Part shown: positions 50,313 to 62,862 of the stretch, one piece after another
Layout of the letters: each line of letters begins with the position of its first letter
Position numbering within the stretch: position 1 is the first letter of the stretch
DNA from: Brachyhypopomus gauderio
Lineage: Eukaryota > Chordata > Actinopteri > Gymnotiformes > Hypopomidae
Assembly (NCBI RefSeq): GCF_052324685.1
Contig: NC_135212.1
Span: 49,751,898-49,815,897 of the forward strand
Reading direction: 5' to 3'
Length of the DNA: 64,000 nucleotides
Translations under genes and position numbers: made by a program
Notes under the pieces: generated by a model
Database searches by the model: none
Told to the model about the DNA's origin: nothing
What the model saw: only the letters and a program-made list of their open reading frames with translations

Positions 50313-50863
50313 TGTGTGTCGATTGCGATTTCAAAGATGCAAATACTTTCACAGCACAAAAGGAGGCGTATCTGACTTGTGGGTCCTGCACTTATATCAG
50401 GAGACACGATGGTCAGAAATTAAAGAAAGCAACACCGACGAAGGTGGGATTCGAACCCACGCGTGCTATGCACAATGGATTAGCAGTCCATCGCCTTAAC
50501 CTCTCGGCCACCTCGTCGTTTGTGGTTGTGTGTCGATAGCAATTTCAAAGAAGCAAACACTTTCACAGCACAAAAGAAGGCTTTTCTGACTTGTGGGTCC
50601 TGTAGTTACAGCAGGAGACACGATTGTCAGAAATTAAAGAAAGCAACACCGACGAAGGTGGGATTCGAACCCACGCGTGTAAAGCACAATGGATTAGCAG
50701 TCCATCACCTTAACCTCTCGGCCACCTCATCGTTTGTGGTTGTGTGTCGATAGCAATTTCAAAGAAGCAAGCACTTTCACAGCACAAAAGAAGGCCTTTC
50801 TGACTTGTGGGTGCTGTAGTTACATCAGGAGACACGATTGTCAGAAATTTAAAAAAGCAACAC

Positions 50864-50945
50864 CGACGAAGGTGGGATTCGAACCCACACATGCAAAGCA
50901 CAATGGATTAGCAGTCCATCGCCTTAACCTCTCGGCCACCTCGTC
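50864..50945 (-). tRNA. tRNA-Ser(GCT), class 2 with T6
   Basis: Intact stems and boxes; one G:U wobble in the variable stem. T6 stop of the type seen after classes 10 and 11. Confidence 0.87.
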
Positions 50946-51077
50946 AATTATGGTTGTGTGTCGATTGTGATTTCAAAGATGCAAACACTTTCACAGCACA
51001 AAAGCAGGCTTGTCTGACTTGTGGGTCCTGCACTTACATCAGGAGACACGATTGTCAGAAATTAAAAAAAGCAACAC

Positions 51078-51159
51078 CGACGAAGGTGGGATTCGAACCC
51101 ACGCGTGCAAAGCACAATGGATTAGCAGTCCATCACCTTAACCTCTCGGCCACCTCATC
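51078..51159 (-). tRNA. tRNA-Ser(GCT), class 2 with T7, two wobbles
   Basis: U3:G70 and G10:U25 wobbles; otherwise consensus with a T7 stop. Confidence 0.85.
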
Positions 51160-51291
51160 GTTTGTGGTTGTGTGTCGATAGCAATTTCAAAGAAGCAAGC
51201 ACTTTCACAGCACAAAAGAAGGCCTTTCTGACTTGTGGGTCCTGTAGTTACAGCAGGAGACACGATTGTCAGAAATTAAAGAAAGCAACAC

Positions 51292-51373
51292 CGACGAAGG
51301 TGGGATTCGAACCCACGCGTGCTATGCACAATGGATTAGCAGTCCATCGCCTTAACCTCACGCCCACCTCGTC
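51292..51373 (-). pseudogene. tRNA-Ser(GCT) copy, class 14 (A14U, G11)
   Basis: Invariant A14 is U and C11 is G, breaking the D stem and A box. Seen only once. Confidence 0.72.
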
Positions 51374-52361
51374 AATTACGGTTGTGTGTCGATTGCGATT
51401 TCAAAGATGCAAATACTTTCACAGCACAAAAGGAGGCTTATCTGACTTGTGGGTCCTGCACTTATATCAGGAGACACGATTGTCAGAAATTAAAGAAAGC
51501 AACACCGACGAAGGTGGGATTCGAACCCACGCGTGCTATGCACAATGGATTAGCAGTCCATTGCCTTAACCTCTCGGCCACCTCGTCGTTTGTGGTTGTG
51601 TGTCGATAGCAATTTCAAAGAAGCAAACACTTTCACAGCACAAAAGCAGCCGTATATGACTTGTTGGTCCCGCACTTACAACAGGAGACACGATTGTCAG
51701 AAATTAAAGAAAGCAACACAGACGAAGGTGGGATTCGAACCCACGCGTGCTATGCACAATGGATTAGCAGTCCATCCCCTTAACCTCTTGGCCACCTCGT
51801 CGTTTGTGGTTGTGTGTCGATTGCGATTTCAAAGATGCAAACACTTTCACAGCACAAAAGGAGGCTTATCTGACTTGTGGGTCCTGCACTTATATCAGGA
51901 GACACGATTGTCAGAAATTAAAGAAAGCAACACCGACGAAGGTGGGATTCGAACCCACGCGTGCTATGCACAATGGATTAGCAGTCCATCGCCTTAACCT
52001 CTCGGCCACCTCGTCGTTTGTGGTTGTGTGTCGATAGCAATTTCAAAGAAGCAAACACTTTCACAGCACAAAAGCAGCCGTATATGACTTGTTGGTCCTG
52101 CACTTACAACAGGAGACACGATTGTCAGAAATTAAAGAAAGCAACACCGACGAAGGTGGGATTCGAACCCACGCGTGCTATGCACAATGGATTAGCAGTC
52201 CATCGCCTTAACCTCTCGGCCACCTCGTCAATTATGGTTGTGTGTCGATTGCGATTTCAAAGATGCAAACACTTTCACAACACAAAAGCAGGCTTGTCTG
52301 ACTTGTGGGTCCTGCACTTACATCAGGAGACACGATTGTCAGAAATTAAAAAAAGCAACAC

Positions 52362-52443
52362 CGACGAAGGTGGGATTCGAACCCACACGTGCAAAGCACA
52401 ATGGATTAGCAGTCCATCGCCTTAACCTCTCGGCCACCTCGTC
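52362..52443 (-). tRNA. tRNA-Ser(GCT), class 2, intact with T7
   Basis: Duplicate of 45300-45381 with the same CACACG marker. Confidence 0.91.
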
Positions 52444-52575
52444 AATTATGGTTGTGTGTCGATTGTGATTTCAAAGATGCAAACACTTTCACAGCACAAA
52501 AGCAGGCTTGTCTGACTTGTGGGTCCTGCACTTACATCAGGAGACACGATTGTCAGAAATTAAAAAAAGCAACAC

Positions 52576-52657
52576 CGACGAAGGTGGGATTCGAACCCAC
52601 GCGTGCAAAGCACAATGGATTAGCAGTCCATCGCCTTAACCTCTCGGCCACCTCGTC
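52576..52657 (-). tRNA. tRNA-Ser(GCT), class 2, intact with T7
   Basis: Duplicate of 45514-45595. Confidence 0.93.
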
Positions 52658-54287
52658 GTTTGTGGTTGTGTTTCGATAGCAATTTCAAAGAAGCAAGCAC
52701 TTTCACAGCACAAAAGAAGGCCTTTCTGACTTGTGGGTCCTGTAGTTACAGCAGGAGACACGATTGTCAGAAATTAAAGAAAGCAACACCGACGAAGGTG
52801 GGATTCGAACCCACAAGTGCTATGCATAATGGATTAGCAGTCCATCGCCTTACCCTCTCGGCCACCTTGTCGTTTGTGGTTGTGTGTCGATTGCGATTTC
52901 AAAGATGCAAACACTTTCACAGCACAAAAGAAGGCTTATCTGACTTGTGGGTCCTGCACTTACACCAGGAGACACGATTGTCAGAAATTAAAGAAAGCAA
53001 CACCGACAAAGGTGGGATTCGAACCCACGCGTGCTATGCACAATGGATTAGCAGTCCATCGCCTTAACCTCTCGGCCACCTCGTCGTGTGTGGTTGTGTG
53101 TCGATAGCAATTTCAAAGAAGCAAACACTTTCACAGCACAAAAGAAGGCTTTTCTAACTTGTGGGTCCTGTAGTTACAGCAGGAGACACGATTGTCAGAA
53201 ATTAAAGAAAGCAACACCGACGAAGGTGGGATTCGAACACACACGTGCTATGCATAATGGATTAGCAGTCCATCGCCTTAATCTATCGGCCACCTTGTCG
53301 TTTGTGCTTGTGTGTCGATTGCGATTTCAAAGATGCAAACACTTTCACAGCACAAAAGCAGCCGTATATGACTTGTGGGTCCTGCACTTACAACAGGAGA
53401 CACGATTGTCAGAAATTAAAGAAAGCAACACCGACGAAGGTGGGATTCTAACCCACGCGTGCTATGCACAATGGATTAGCAGTCCATCGCCTTAACCTCT
53501 CGGCCACCTCATCGTTTGTGGTTGTGTGTCGATAGCAATTTCAAAGAAGCAAACACTTTCACAGCACAAAAGAAGGCTTTTCTGACTTGTGGGTCCTGTA
53601 GTTACAGCAGGAGACACGATTGTCAGAAATTAAAGAAAGCAACACCGACGGAGGTGGGATTCGAACACACACGTGCTATGCATAATGGATTAGCAGTCCA
53701 TCGCCTTAATCTATCCGCCACCTTGTCGTTTGTGCTTGTGTGTCGATTGCGATTTCAAAGATGCAAACACTTTCACAGCACAAAAGCAGCCGTATCTGAC
53801 TTGTGGGTACTGCACTTACACCAGGAGACATGATTGTCAGAAATTAAAGAAAGCAACACCGACGAAGGTGGGATTCGAACCCACGCGTGCTATGCACAAT
53901 GGATTAGCAGTCCATCGCCTTAACCTCTCGGCCACCTCGTCAATTACGGTTGTGTGTCGATTGCGATTTCAAAGATGCAAATACTTTCACAGCACAAAAG
54001 GAGGCGTATCTGACTTGTGGGTCCTGCTCTTATATCAGGAGACACGATTGTCAGAAATTAAAGAAAGCAACACCGACGAAGGTGGGATTCGAACCCACGC
54101 GTGCAAAGCACAATGGATTAGCAGTCCATCGCCTTAACCTCTCGGCCACCTCGTCAATTATGGTTGTGTGTCGATTGTGATTTCAAAGATGCAAACACTT
54201 TCACAGCACAAAAGCAGGCTTGTCTGACTTGTGGGTCCTGCACTTACATCAGGAGACACGATTGTCAGAAATTAAAAAAAGCAACAC

Positions 54288-54369
54288 CGACGAAGGTGGG
54301 ATTCGAACCCACGCGTGCAAAGCACAATGGATTAGCAGTCCATCGCCTTAACCTCTCGGCCACCTCGTC
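54288..54369 (-). tRNA. tRNA-Ser(GCT), class 2, intact with T7
   Basis: Consensus class 2 gene. Its neighbour at 54074 is also class 2 but has the TTTCTTT stop, so terminator and gene body have been reassorted. Confidence 0.93.
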
Positions 54370-55571
54370 GTTTGTGGTTGTGTGTCGATAGCAATTTCAA
54401 AGAAGCAAGCACTTTCACAGCACAAAAGAAGGCCTTTCTGACTTGTGGGTCCTGTAGTTACAGCAGGAGACACGATTGTCAGAAATTAAAGAAAGCAACA
54501 CCGACGAAGGTGGGATTCGAACCCACAAGTGCTATGCATAATGGATTAGCAGTCCATCGCCTTACCCTCTCGGCCACCTTGTCGTTTGTGGTTGTGTGTC
54601 GATTGCGATTTCAAAGATGCAAACACTTTCACAGCACAAAAGAAGGCTTATCTGACTTGTGGGTCCTGCACTTACACCAGGAGACACAATTGTCAGAAAT
54701 TAAAGAAAGCAACACCGACGAAGGTGGGATTCTAACCCACGCGTGCTATGCACAATGGATTAGCAGTCCATCGCCTTAACCTCTCGGCCACCTCGTCGTG
54801 TGTGGTTGTGTGTCGATAGCAATTTCAAAGAAGCAAACACTTTCACAGCACAAAAGAAGGCTTTTCTGACTTGTGGGTCCTGTAGTTACAGCAGGAGACA
54901 CGATTGTCAGAAATTAAAGAAAGCAACACCGACGAAGGTGGGATTCGAACACACACGTGCTATGCATAATGGATTAGCAGTCCATCGCCTTAATCTATCG
55001 GCCACCTTGTCGTTTGTGCTTGTGTGTCGATTGCGATTTCAAAGATGCAAACACTTTCACAGCACAAAAGCAGCCGTATATTACTTGTGGGTCCTGCACT
55101 TACAACAGGAGACACGATTGTCAGAAATTAAAGAAAGCAACACCGACGAAGGTGGGATTCTAACCCACGCGTGCTATGCACAATGGATTAGCAGTCCATC
55201 CCCTTAACCTCTCGGCCACCTCGTCGTTTGTGGTTGTGTGTCGATTGCGATTTCAAAGATGCAAACACTTTCACAGCACAAAAGGAGGCTTATCTGACTT
55301 GTGGGTCCTGCACTTATATCAGGAGACACGATTGTCAGAAATTAAAGAAAGCAACACCGACGAAGGTGGGATTCGAACCCACGCGTGCTATGCACAATGG
55401 ATTAGCAGTCCATCGCCTTAACCTCTCGGCCACCTCGTCGTTTGTGGTTGTGTGTCGATAGCAATTTCAAAGAAGCAAACACTTTCACAGCACAAAAGAA
55501 GGCTTTTCTGACTTGTGGGTCCTGTAGTTACAGCAGGAGACACGATTGTCAGAAATTAAAGAAAGCAACAC

Positions 55572-55653
55572 CGACGGAGGAGGGATTCGAACACACACGT
55601 GCTATGCATAATGGATTAGCAGTCCATCGCCTTAACCTCTCGGCCACCTCGTC
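55572..55653 (-). pseudogene. Hybrid copy with extra T-stem lesion
   Basis: Class 4 3' half (C68, U52) joined to a consensus D arm, with a further T-stem change (GGAGG). Recurs at 59638. Confidence 0.72.
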
Positions 55654-57925
55654 GTTTGTGGTGGTGTGTCGATTGCGATTTCAAAGATGCAAACACTTTC
55701 ACAGCACAAAAGGAGGCTTATCTGACTTGTGGGTCCTGCACTTATATAAGGAGACACGATTGTCAGAAATTAAAGAAAGCAACACCGACGAAGGTAGGAT
55801 TCGAACCCACGCGTGCTATGCACAATGGATTAGCAGTCCATCGCCTTAACCTCTCGGCCACCTCGTCGTTTGTGGTTGTGTGTCGATAGCAATTTCAAAG
55901 AAGCAAACACTTTCACAGCACAAAAGCGGCCGTATATGACTTGTGGGTCCTGCACTTACAACAGGAGACACGATTGTCAGAAATTAAAGAAAGCCACACC
56001 GACGAAGGTGGGATTCGAACCCACGCGTGCTATGCACAATGGATTAGCAGTCCATCCCCTTAACCTCTCGGCCACCTCGTCGTTTGTGGTTGTGTGTCGA
56101 TTGCGATTTCAAAGATGCAAACACTTTCACAGCACAAAAGGAGGCTTATCTGACTTGTGGGTCCTGCACTTACATCAGGAGACACGATTGTCAGAAATTA
56201 AAGAAAGCAACACCGACGAAGGTGGGATTCGAACCCACGCGTGCTATGCACAATGGATTAGCAGTCCATCGACTTAACCTCTCGGCCACCTCGTCAATTA
56301 CGGTTGTGTGTCGATTGCGATTTCAAAGATGCAAACACTTTCACAGCACAAAAGGAGGCTTGTCTGACTTGTGGGTCCTGCACTTACATCAGGAGACACG
56401 ATTGTCAGAAATTTAAAAAAGCAACACCGACGAAGGTGGGATTCGAACCCACGCGAGCTATGCAAAATGGATAAGCAGTCCATCACCTTAACCTCTAGGC
56501 CACCTCGTCGTTTGTGGTTGTGTGTCGATAGCAATTTCAAAGAAGCAAACACTTTCACAGCAAAAAAGAAGGCTTTTTTGACTTGTGGGTCCTGCACTTA
56601 CATCAGGAGACACGATTGTCAGAAATTTAAAAAAGCAACACCGACGAAGGTGGGATTCGAACCCACGCGTGCTATGCAAAATTGATTAGCAGTCCATCAC
56701 CTTAACCTCTAGGCCACCTCGTCGTTTGTGGTTGTGTGTCGATTGCGATTTCAAACATGCAAACACTTTCACAGCACAAAAGAAGGCTTATCTGACTTGT
56801 GGGTCCTGCACTTACACCAGGAGACACGATTGTCAGAAATTAAAGAAAGCAACACCGACGAAGGTGGGATTCGAACCCACGCGTGCTATGCACAATGGAT
56901 TAGCAGTCCATCGCCTTAACCTCTCGGCCACCTCGTCAATTACGGTTGTGTGTCGATTGCGATTTCAAAGATGCAAATACTTTCACAGCACAAAAGGAGG
57001 CGTATCTGACTTGTGGGTCCTGCACTTATATCAGGAGACACGATGGTCAGAAATTAAAGAAAGCAACACCGACGAAGGTGGGATTCGAACCCACGCGTGC
57101 TATGCACAATGGATTAGCAGTCCATCGCCTTAACCTCTCGGCCACCTCGTCGTTTGTGGTTGTGTGTCGATAGCAATTTCAAAGAAGCAAACACTTTCAC
57201 AGCACAAAAGAAGGCTTTTCTGACTTGTGGGTCCTGTAGTTACAGCAGGAGACACGATTGTCAGAAATTAAAGAAAGCAACACCGACGGAGGTGGGATTC
57301 GAACACACACGTGCTATGCATAATGGATTAGCAGTCCATCGCCTTAATCTATCCGCCACCTTGTCGTTTGTGCTTGTGTGTCGATTGCGATTTCAAAGAT
57401 GCAAACACTTTCACAGCACAAAAGCAGCCGTATCTGACTTGTGGGTACTGCACTTACACCAGGAGACATGATTGTCAGAAATTAAAGAAAGCAACACCGA
57501 CGAAGGTGGGATTCGAACCCACGCGTGCTATGCACAATGGATTAGCAGTCCATCGCCTTAACCTCTCGGCCACCTCGTCAATTACGGTTGTGTGTCGATT
57601 GCGATTTCAAAGATGCAAATACTTTCACAGCACAAAAGGAGGCGTATCTGACTTGTGGGTCCTACACTTATATCAGGAGACACGATGGTCAGAAATTAAA
57701 GAAAGCAACACCGACGAAGGTGGGATTCGAACCCACGCGTGCTATGCACAATGGATTAGCAGTCCATCGCCTTAACCTCTCGGCCACCTCGTCGTTTGTG
57801 GTTGTGTGTCGATAGCAATTTCAAAGAAGCAAACACTTTCACAGCACAAAAGAAGGCTTTTCTGACTTGTGGGTCCTGTAGTTACAGCAGGAGACACGAT
57901 TGTCAGAAATTAAAGAAAGCAACAC

Positions 57926-58007
57926 CGACGGAGGTGGGATTCGAACCCACGCATGCTATGCACAATGGATTAGCAGTCCATCGCCTTAACCTCTCGGCCA
58001 CCTCGTT
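57926..58007 (-). pseudogene. Hybrid copy: A5:C68 and A1:C72
   Basis: Acceptor 3' strand of the class 4 type (C68), class 12-like middle, and 5' strand AACGAGG. Two acceptor mismatches make it unlikely to function. Recurs at 61992. Confidence 0.7.
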
Positions 58008-58567
58008 GTTTGTGGTGGTGTGTCGATTGCGATTTCAAAGATGCAAACACTTTCACAGCACAAAAGGAGGCTTATCTGACTTGTGGGTCCTGCTCTTATA
58101 TCAGGAGACACGATTGTCAGAAATTAAAGAAAGCAACACCGACGAAGGTGGGATTCGAACCCACGCGTGCTATGCACAAGGGATTAGCAGTCCATCGCCT
58201 TAACCTCTCGGCCACCTCGTCAATTACAGTTGTGTGTCGATTGCGATTTCAAAGATGCAAACACTTTCACAGCACAAAAGGAGGCTTATCTGACTTGTGG
58301 GTCCTGCACTTACTTCAGGAGACACGGTTGTCAGAAATTAAAGAAAACAACACCGACGAATGTGGTATTCAAACCCACGCGTGCAAAGCACAATGGATTA
58401 GCAGTCCATCGCCTTAACCTCTTGGCTACCTCGTCGCTTGCGGTTTTGTGTCGATTGCGATTTCAAAGATGCAAACACTTTCACAGCACAAAAGCAGGCT
58501 TGTCTGACTTGTGGGTCCTGCACTTACATCAGGAGACACGATTGTCAGAAATTAAAAAAAGCAACAC

Positions 58568-58649
58568 CGACGAAGGTGGGATTCGAACCCACGCGTGCAA
58601 AGCACAATGGATTAGCAGTCCATCGCCTTAACCTCTCGGCCACCTCGTC
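58568..58649 (-). tRNA. tRNA-Ser(GCT), class 2, intact with T7
   Basis: Consensus class 2 gene at the end of the 19-unit block. Confidence 0.93.
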
Positions 58650-58765
58650 GTTTGTGGTTGTGTGTCGATAGCAATTTCAAAGAAGCAAGCACTTTCACAG
58701 CACAAAAGAAGGCCTTTCTGACTTGTGGGTCCTGTAGTTACAGCAGGAGACACGATTGTCAGAAA

Positions 58766-61700
58766 TTAAAGAAAGCAACACCGACGAAGGTGGGATTCTA
58801 ACCCACGCGTGCTATGCACAATGGATTAGCAGTCCATCGCCTTAACCTCTCGGCCACCTCGTCGTGTGTGGTTGTGTGTCGATAGCAATTTCAAAGAAGC
58901 AAACACTTTCACAGCACAAAAGAAGGCTTTTCTGACTTGTGGGTCCTGTAGTTACAGCAGGAGACACGATTGTCAGAAATTAAAGAAAGCAACACCGACG
59001 AAGGTGGGATTCGAACACACACGTGCTATGCATAATGGATTAGCAGTCCATCGCCTTAATCTATCGGCCACCTTGTCGTTTGTGCTTGTGTGTCGATTGC
59101 GATTTCAAAGATGCAAACACTTTCACAGCACAAAAGCAGCCGTATATTACTTGTGGGTCCTGCACTTACAACAGGAGACACGATTGTCAGAAATTAAAGA
59201 AAGCAACACCGACGAAGGTGGGATTCTAACCCACGCGTGCTATGCACAATGGATTAGCAGTCCATCCCCTTAACCTCTCGGCCACCTCGTCGTTTGTGGT
59301 TGTGTGTCGATTGCGATTTCAAAGATGCAAACACTTTCACAGCACAAAAGGAGGCTTATCTGACTTGTGGGTCCTGCACTTATATCAGGAGACACGATTG
59401 TCAGAAATTAAAGAAAGCAACACCGACGAAGGTGGGATTCGAACCCACGCGTGCTATGCACAATGGATTAGCAGTCCATCGCCTTAACCTCTCGGCCACC
59501 TCGTCGTTTGTGGTTGTGTGTCGATAGCAATTTCAAAGAAGCAAACACTTTCACAGCACAAAAGAAGGCTTTTCTGACTTGTGGGTCCTGTAGTTACAGC
59601 AGGAGACACGATTGTCAGAAATTAAAGAAAGCAACACCGACGGAGGAGGGATTCGAACACACACGTGCTATGCATAATGGATTAGCAGTCCATCGCCTTA
59701 ACCTCTCGGCCACCTCGTCGTTTGTGGTGGTGTGTCGATTGCGATTTCAAAGATGCAAACACTTTCACAGCACAAAAGGAGGCTTATCTGACTTGTGGGT
59801 CCTGCACTTATATAAGGAGACACGATTGTCAGAAATTAAAGAAAGCAACACCGACGAAGGTAGGATTCGAACCCACGCGTGCTATGCACAATGGATTAGC
59901 AGTCCATCGCCTTAACCTCTCGGCCACCTCGTCGTTTGTGGTTGTGTGTCGATAGCAATTTCAAAGAAGCAAACACTTTCACAGCACAAAAGCGGCCGTA
60001 TATGACTTGTGGGTCCTGCACTTACAACAGGAGACACGATTGTCAGAAATTAAAGAAAGCCACACCGACGAAGGTGGGATTCGAACCCACGCGTGCTATG
60101 CACAATGGATTAGCAGTCCATCCCCTTAACCTCTCGGCCACCTCGTCGTTTGTGGTTGTGTGTCGATTGCGATTTCAAAGATGCAAACACTTTCACAGCA
60201 CAAAAGGAGGCTTATCTGACTTGTGGGTCCTGCACTTACATCAGGAGACACGATTGTCAGAAATTAAAGAAAGCAACACCGACGAAGGTGGGATTCGAAC
60301 CCACGCGTGCTATGCACAATGGATTAGCAGTCCATCGACTTAACCTCTCGGCCACCTCGTCAATTACGGTTGTGTGTCGATTGCGATTTCAAAGATGCAA
60401 ACACTTTCACAGCACAAAAGGAGGCTTGTCTGACTTGTGGGTCCTGCACTTACATCAGGAGACACGATTGTCAGAAATTTAAAAAAGCAACACCGACGAA
60501 GGTGGGATTCGAACCCACGCGAGCTATGCAAAATGGATAAGCAGTCCATCACCTTAACCTCTAGGCCACCTCGTCGTTTGTGGTTGTGTGTCGATAGCAA
60601 TTTCAAAGAAGCAAACACTTTCACAGCAAAAAAGAAGGCTTTTTTGACTTGTGGGTCCTGCACTTACATCAGGAGACACGATTGTCAGAAATTTAAAAAA
60701 GCAACACCGACGAAGGTGGGATTCGAACCCACGCGTGCTATGCAAAATTGATTAGCAGTCCATCACCTTAACCTCTAGGCCACCTCGTCGTTTGTGGTTG
60801 TGTGTCGATTGCGATTTCAAACATGCAAACACTTTCACAGCACAAAAGAAGGCTTATCTGACTTGTGGGTCCTGCACTTACACCAGGAGACACGATTGTC
60901 AGAAATTAAAGAAAGCAACACCGACGAAGGTGGGATTCGAACCCACGCGTGCTATGCACAATGGATTAGCAGTCCATCGCCTTAACCTCTCGGCCACCTC
61001 GTCAATTACGGTTGTGTGTCGATTGCGATTTCAAAGATGCAAATACTTTCACAGCACAAAAGGAGGCGTATCTGACTTGTGGGTCCTGCACTTATATCAG
61101 GAGACACGATGGTCAGAAATTAAAGAAAGCAACACCGACGAAGGTGGGATTCGAACCCACGCGTGCTATGCACAATGGATTAGCAGTCCATCGCCTTAAC
61201 CTCTCGGCCACCTCGTCGTTTGTGGTTGTGTGTCGATAGCAATTTCAAAGAAGCAAACACTTTCACAGCACAAAAGAAGGCTTTTCTGACTTGTGGGTCC
61301 TGTAGTTACAGCAGGAGACACGATTGTCAGAAATTAAAGAAAGCAACACCGACGGAGGTGGGATTCGAACACACACGTGCTATGCATAATGGATTAGCAG
61401 TCCATCGCCTTAATCTATCCGCCACCTTGTCGTTTGTGCTTGTGTGTCGATTGCGATTTCAAAGATGCAAACACTTTCACAGCACAAAAGCAGCCGTATC
61501 TGACTTGTGGGTACTGCACTTACACCAGGAGACATGATTGTCAGAAATTAAAGAAAGCAACACCGACGAAGGTGGGATTCGAACCCACGCGTGCTATGCA
61601 CAATGGATTAGCAGTCCATCGCCTTAACCTCTCGGCCACCTCGTCAATTACGGTTGTGTGTCGATTGCGATTTCAAAGATGCAAATACTTTCACAGCACA

Positions 61701-62862
61701 AAAGGAGGCGTATCTGACTTGTGGGTCCTACACTTATATCAGGAGACACGATGGTCAGAAATTAAAGAAAGCAACACCGACGAAGGTGGGATTCGAACCC
61801 ACGCGTGCTATGCACAATGGATTAGCAGTCCATCGCCTTAACCTCTCGGCCACCTCGTCGTTTGTGGTTGTGTGTCGATAGCAATTTCAAAGAAGCAAAC
61901 ACTTTCACAGCACAAAAGAAGGCTTTTCTGACTTGTGGGTCCTGTAGTTACAGCAGGAGACACGATTGTCAGAAATTAAAGAAAGCAACACCGACGGAGG
62001 TGGGATTCGAACCCACGCATGCTATGCACAATGGATTAGCAGTCCATCGCCTTAACCTCTCGGCCACCTCGTTGTTTGTGGTGGTGTGTCGATTGCGATT
62101 TCAAAGATGCAAACACTTTCACAGCACAAAAGGAGGCTTATCTGACTTGTGGGTCCTGCTCTTATATCAGGAGACACGATTGTCAGAAATTAAAGAAAGC
62201 AACACCGACGAAGGTGGGATTCGAACCCACGCGTGCTATGCACAAGGGATTAGCAGTCCATCGCCTTAACCTCTCGGCCACCTCGTCAATTACAGTTGTG
62301 TGTCGATTGCGATTTCAAAGATGCAAACACTTTCACAGCACAAAAGGAGGCTTATCTGACTTGTGGGTCCTGCACTTACTTCAGGAGACACGGTTGTCAG
62401 AAATTAAAGAAAACAACACCGACGAATGTGGTATTCAAACCCACGCGTGCAAAGCACAATGGATTAGCAGTCCATCGCCTTAACCTCTTGGCTACCTCGT
62501 CGCTTGCGGTTTTGTGTCGATTGCGATTTCAAAGATGCAAACACTTTCACAGCACAAAAGCAGGCTTGTCTGACTTGTGGGTCCTGCACTTACATCAGGA
62601 GACACGATTGTCAGAAATTAAAAAAAGCAACACCGACGAAGGTGGGATTCGAACCCACGCGTGCAAAGCACAATGGATTAGCAGTCCATCGCCTTAACCT
62701 CTCGGCCACCTCGTCGTTTGTGGTTGTGTGTCGATAGCAATTTCAAAGAAGCAAGCACTTTCACAGCACAAAAGAAGGCCTTTCTGACTTGTGGGTCCTG
62801 TAGTTACAGCAGGAGACACGATTGTCAGAAATTAAAGAAAGCAACACCGACGAAGGTGGGAT
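58766..62862. repeat. 19-unit block, copy 2 of a tandem pair
   Basis: Class string for genes 58782-62634: 3 4 3 1 14 1 7 7 10 11 1 1 4 1 1 14 8 5 2, the same order as copy 1. Identity ends near 62862. Confidence 0.9.
62634..62715 (-). tRNA. tRNA-Ser(GCT), class 2, intact with T7
   Basis: 19-unit duplicate of 58568-58649. Confidence 0.93.

Larger units (their letters stand above)
50313..54699. repeat. Array segment rich in class 2 copies
   Basis: Class string for genes 50436-54502: 1 2 2 2 14 1 14 1 1 2 2 6 1 4 3 4 1 2 2 6. 52018-53495 matches 44956-46433 (33-unit shift, 7062 bp). Confidence 0.86.
54700..58765. repeat. 19-unit block, copy 1 of a tandem pair
   Basis: Class string for genes 54716-58568: 3 4 3 1 14 1 7 7 10 11 1 1 4 1 1 14 8 5 2. 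Shift to the next copy is 4066 bp; I saw no difference in the stretches I compared, including rare markers such as AGCGGCCG at 55926 and 59992. Confidence 0.9.
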
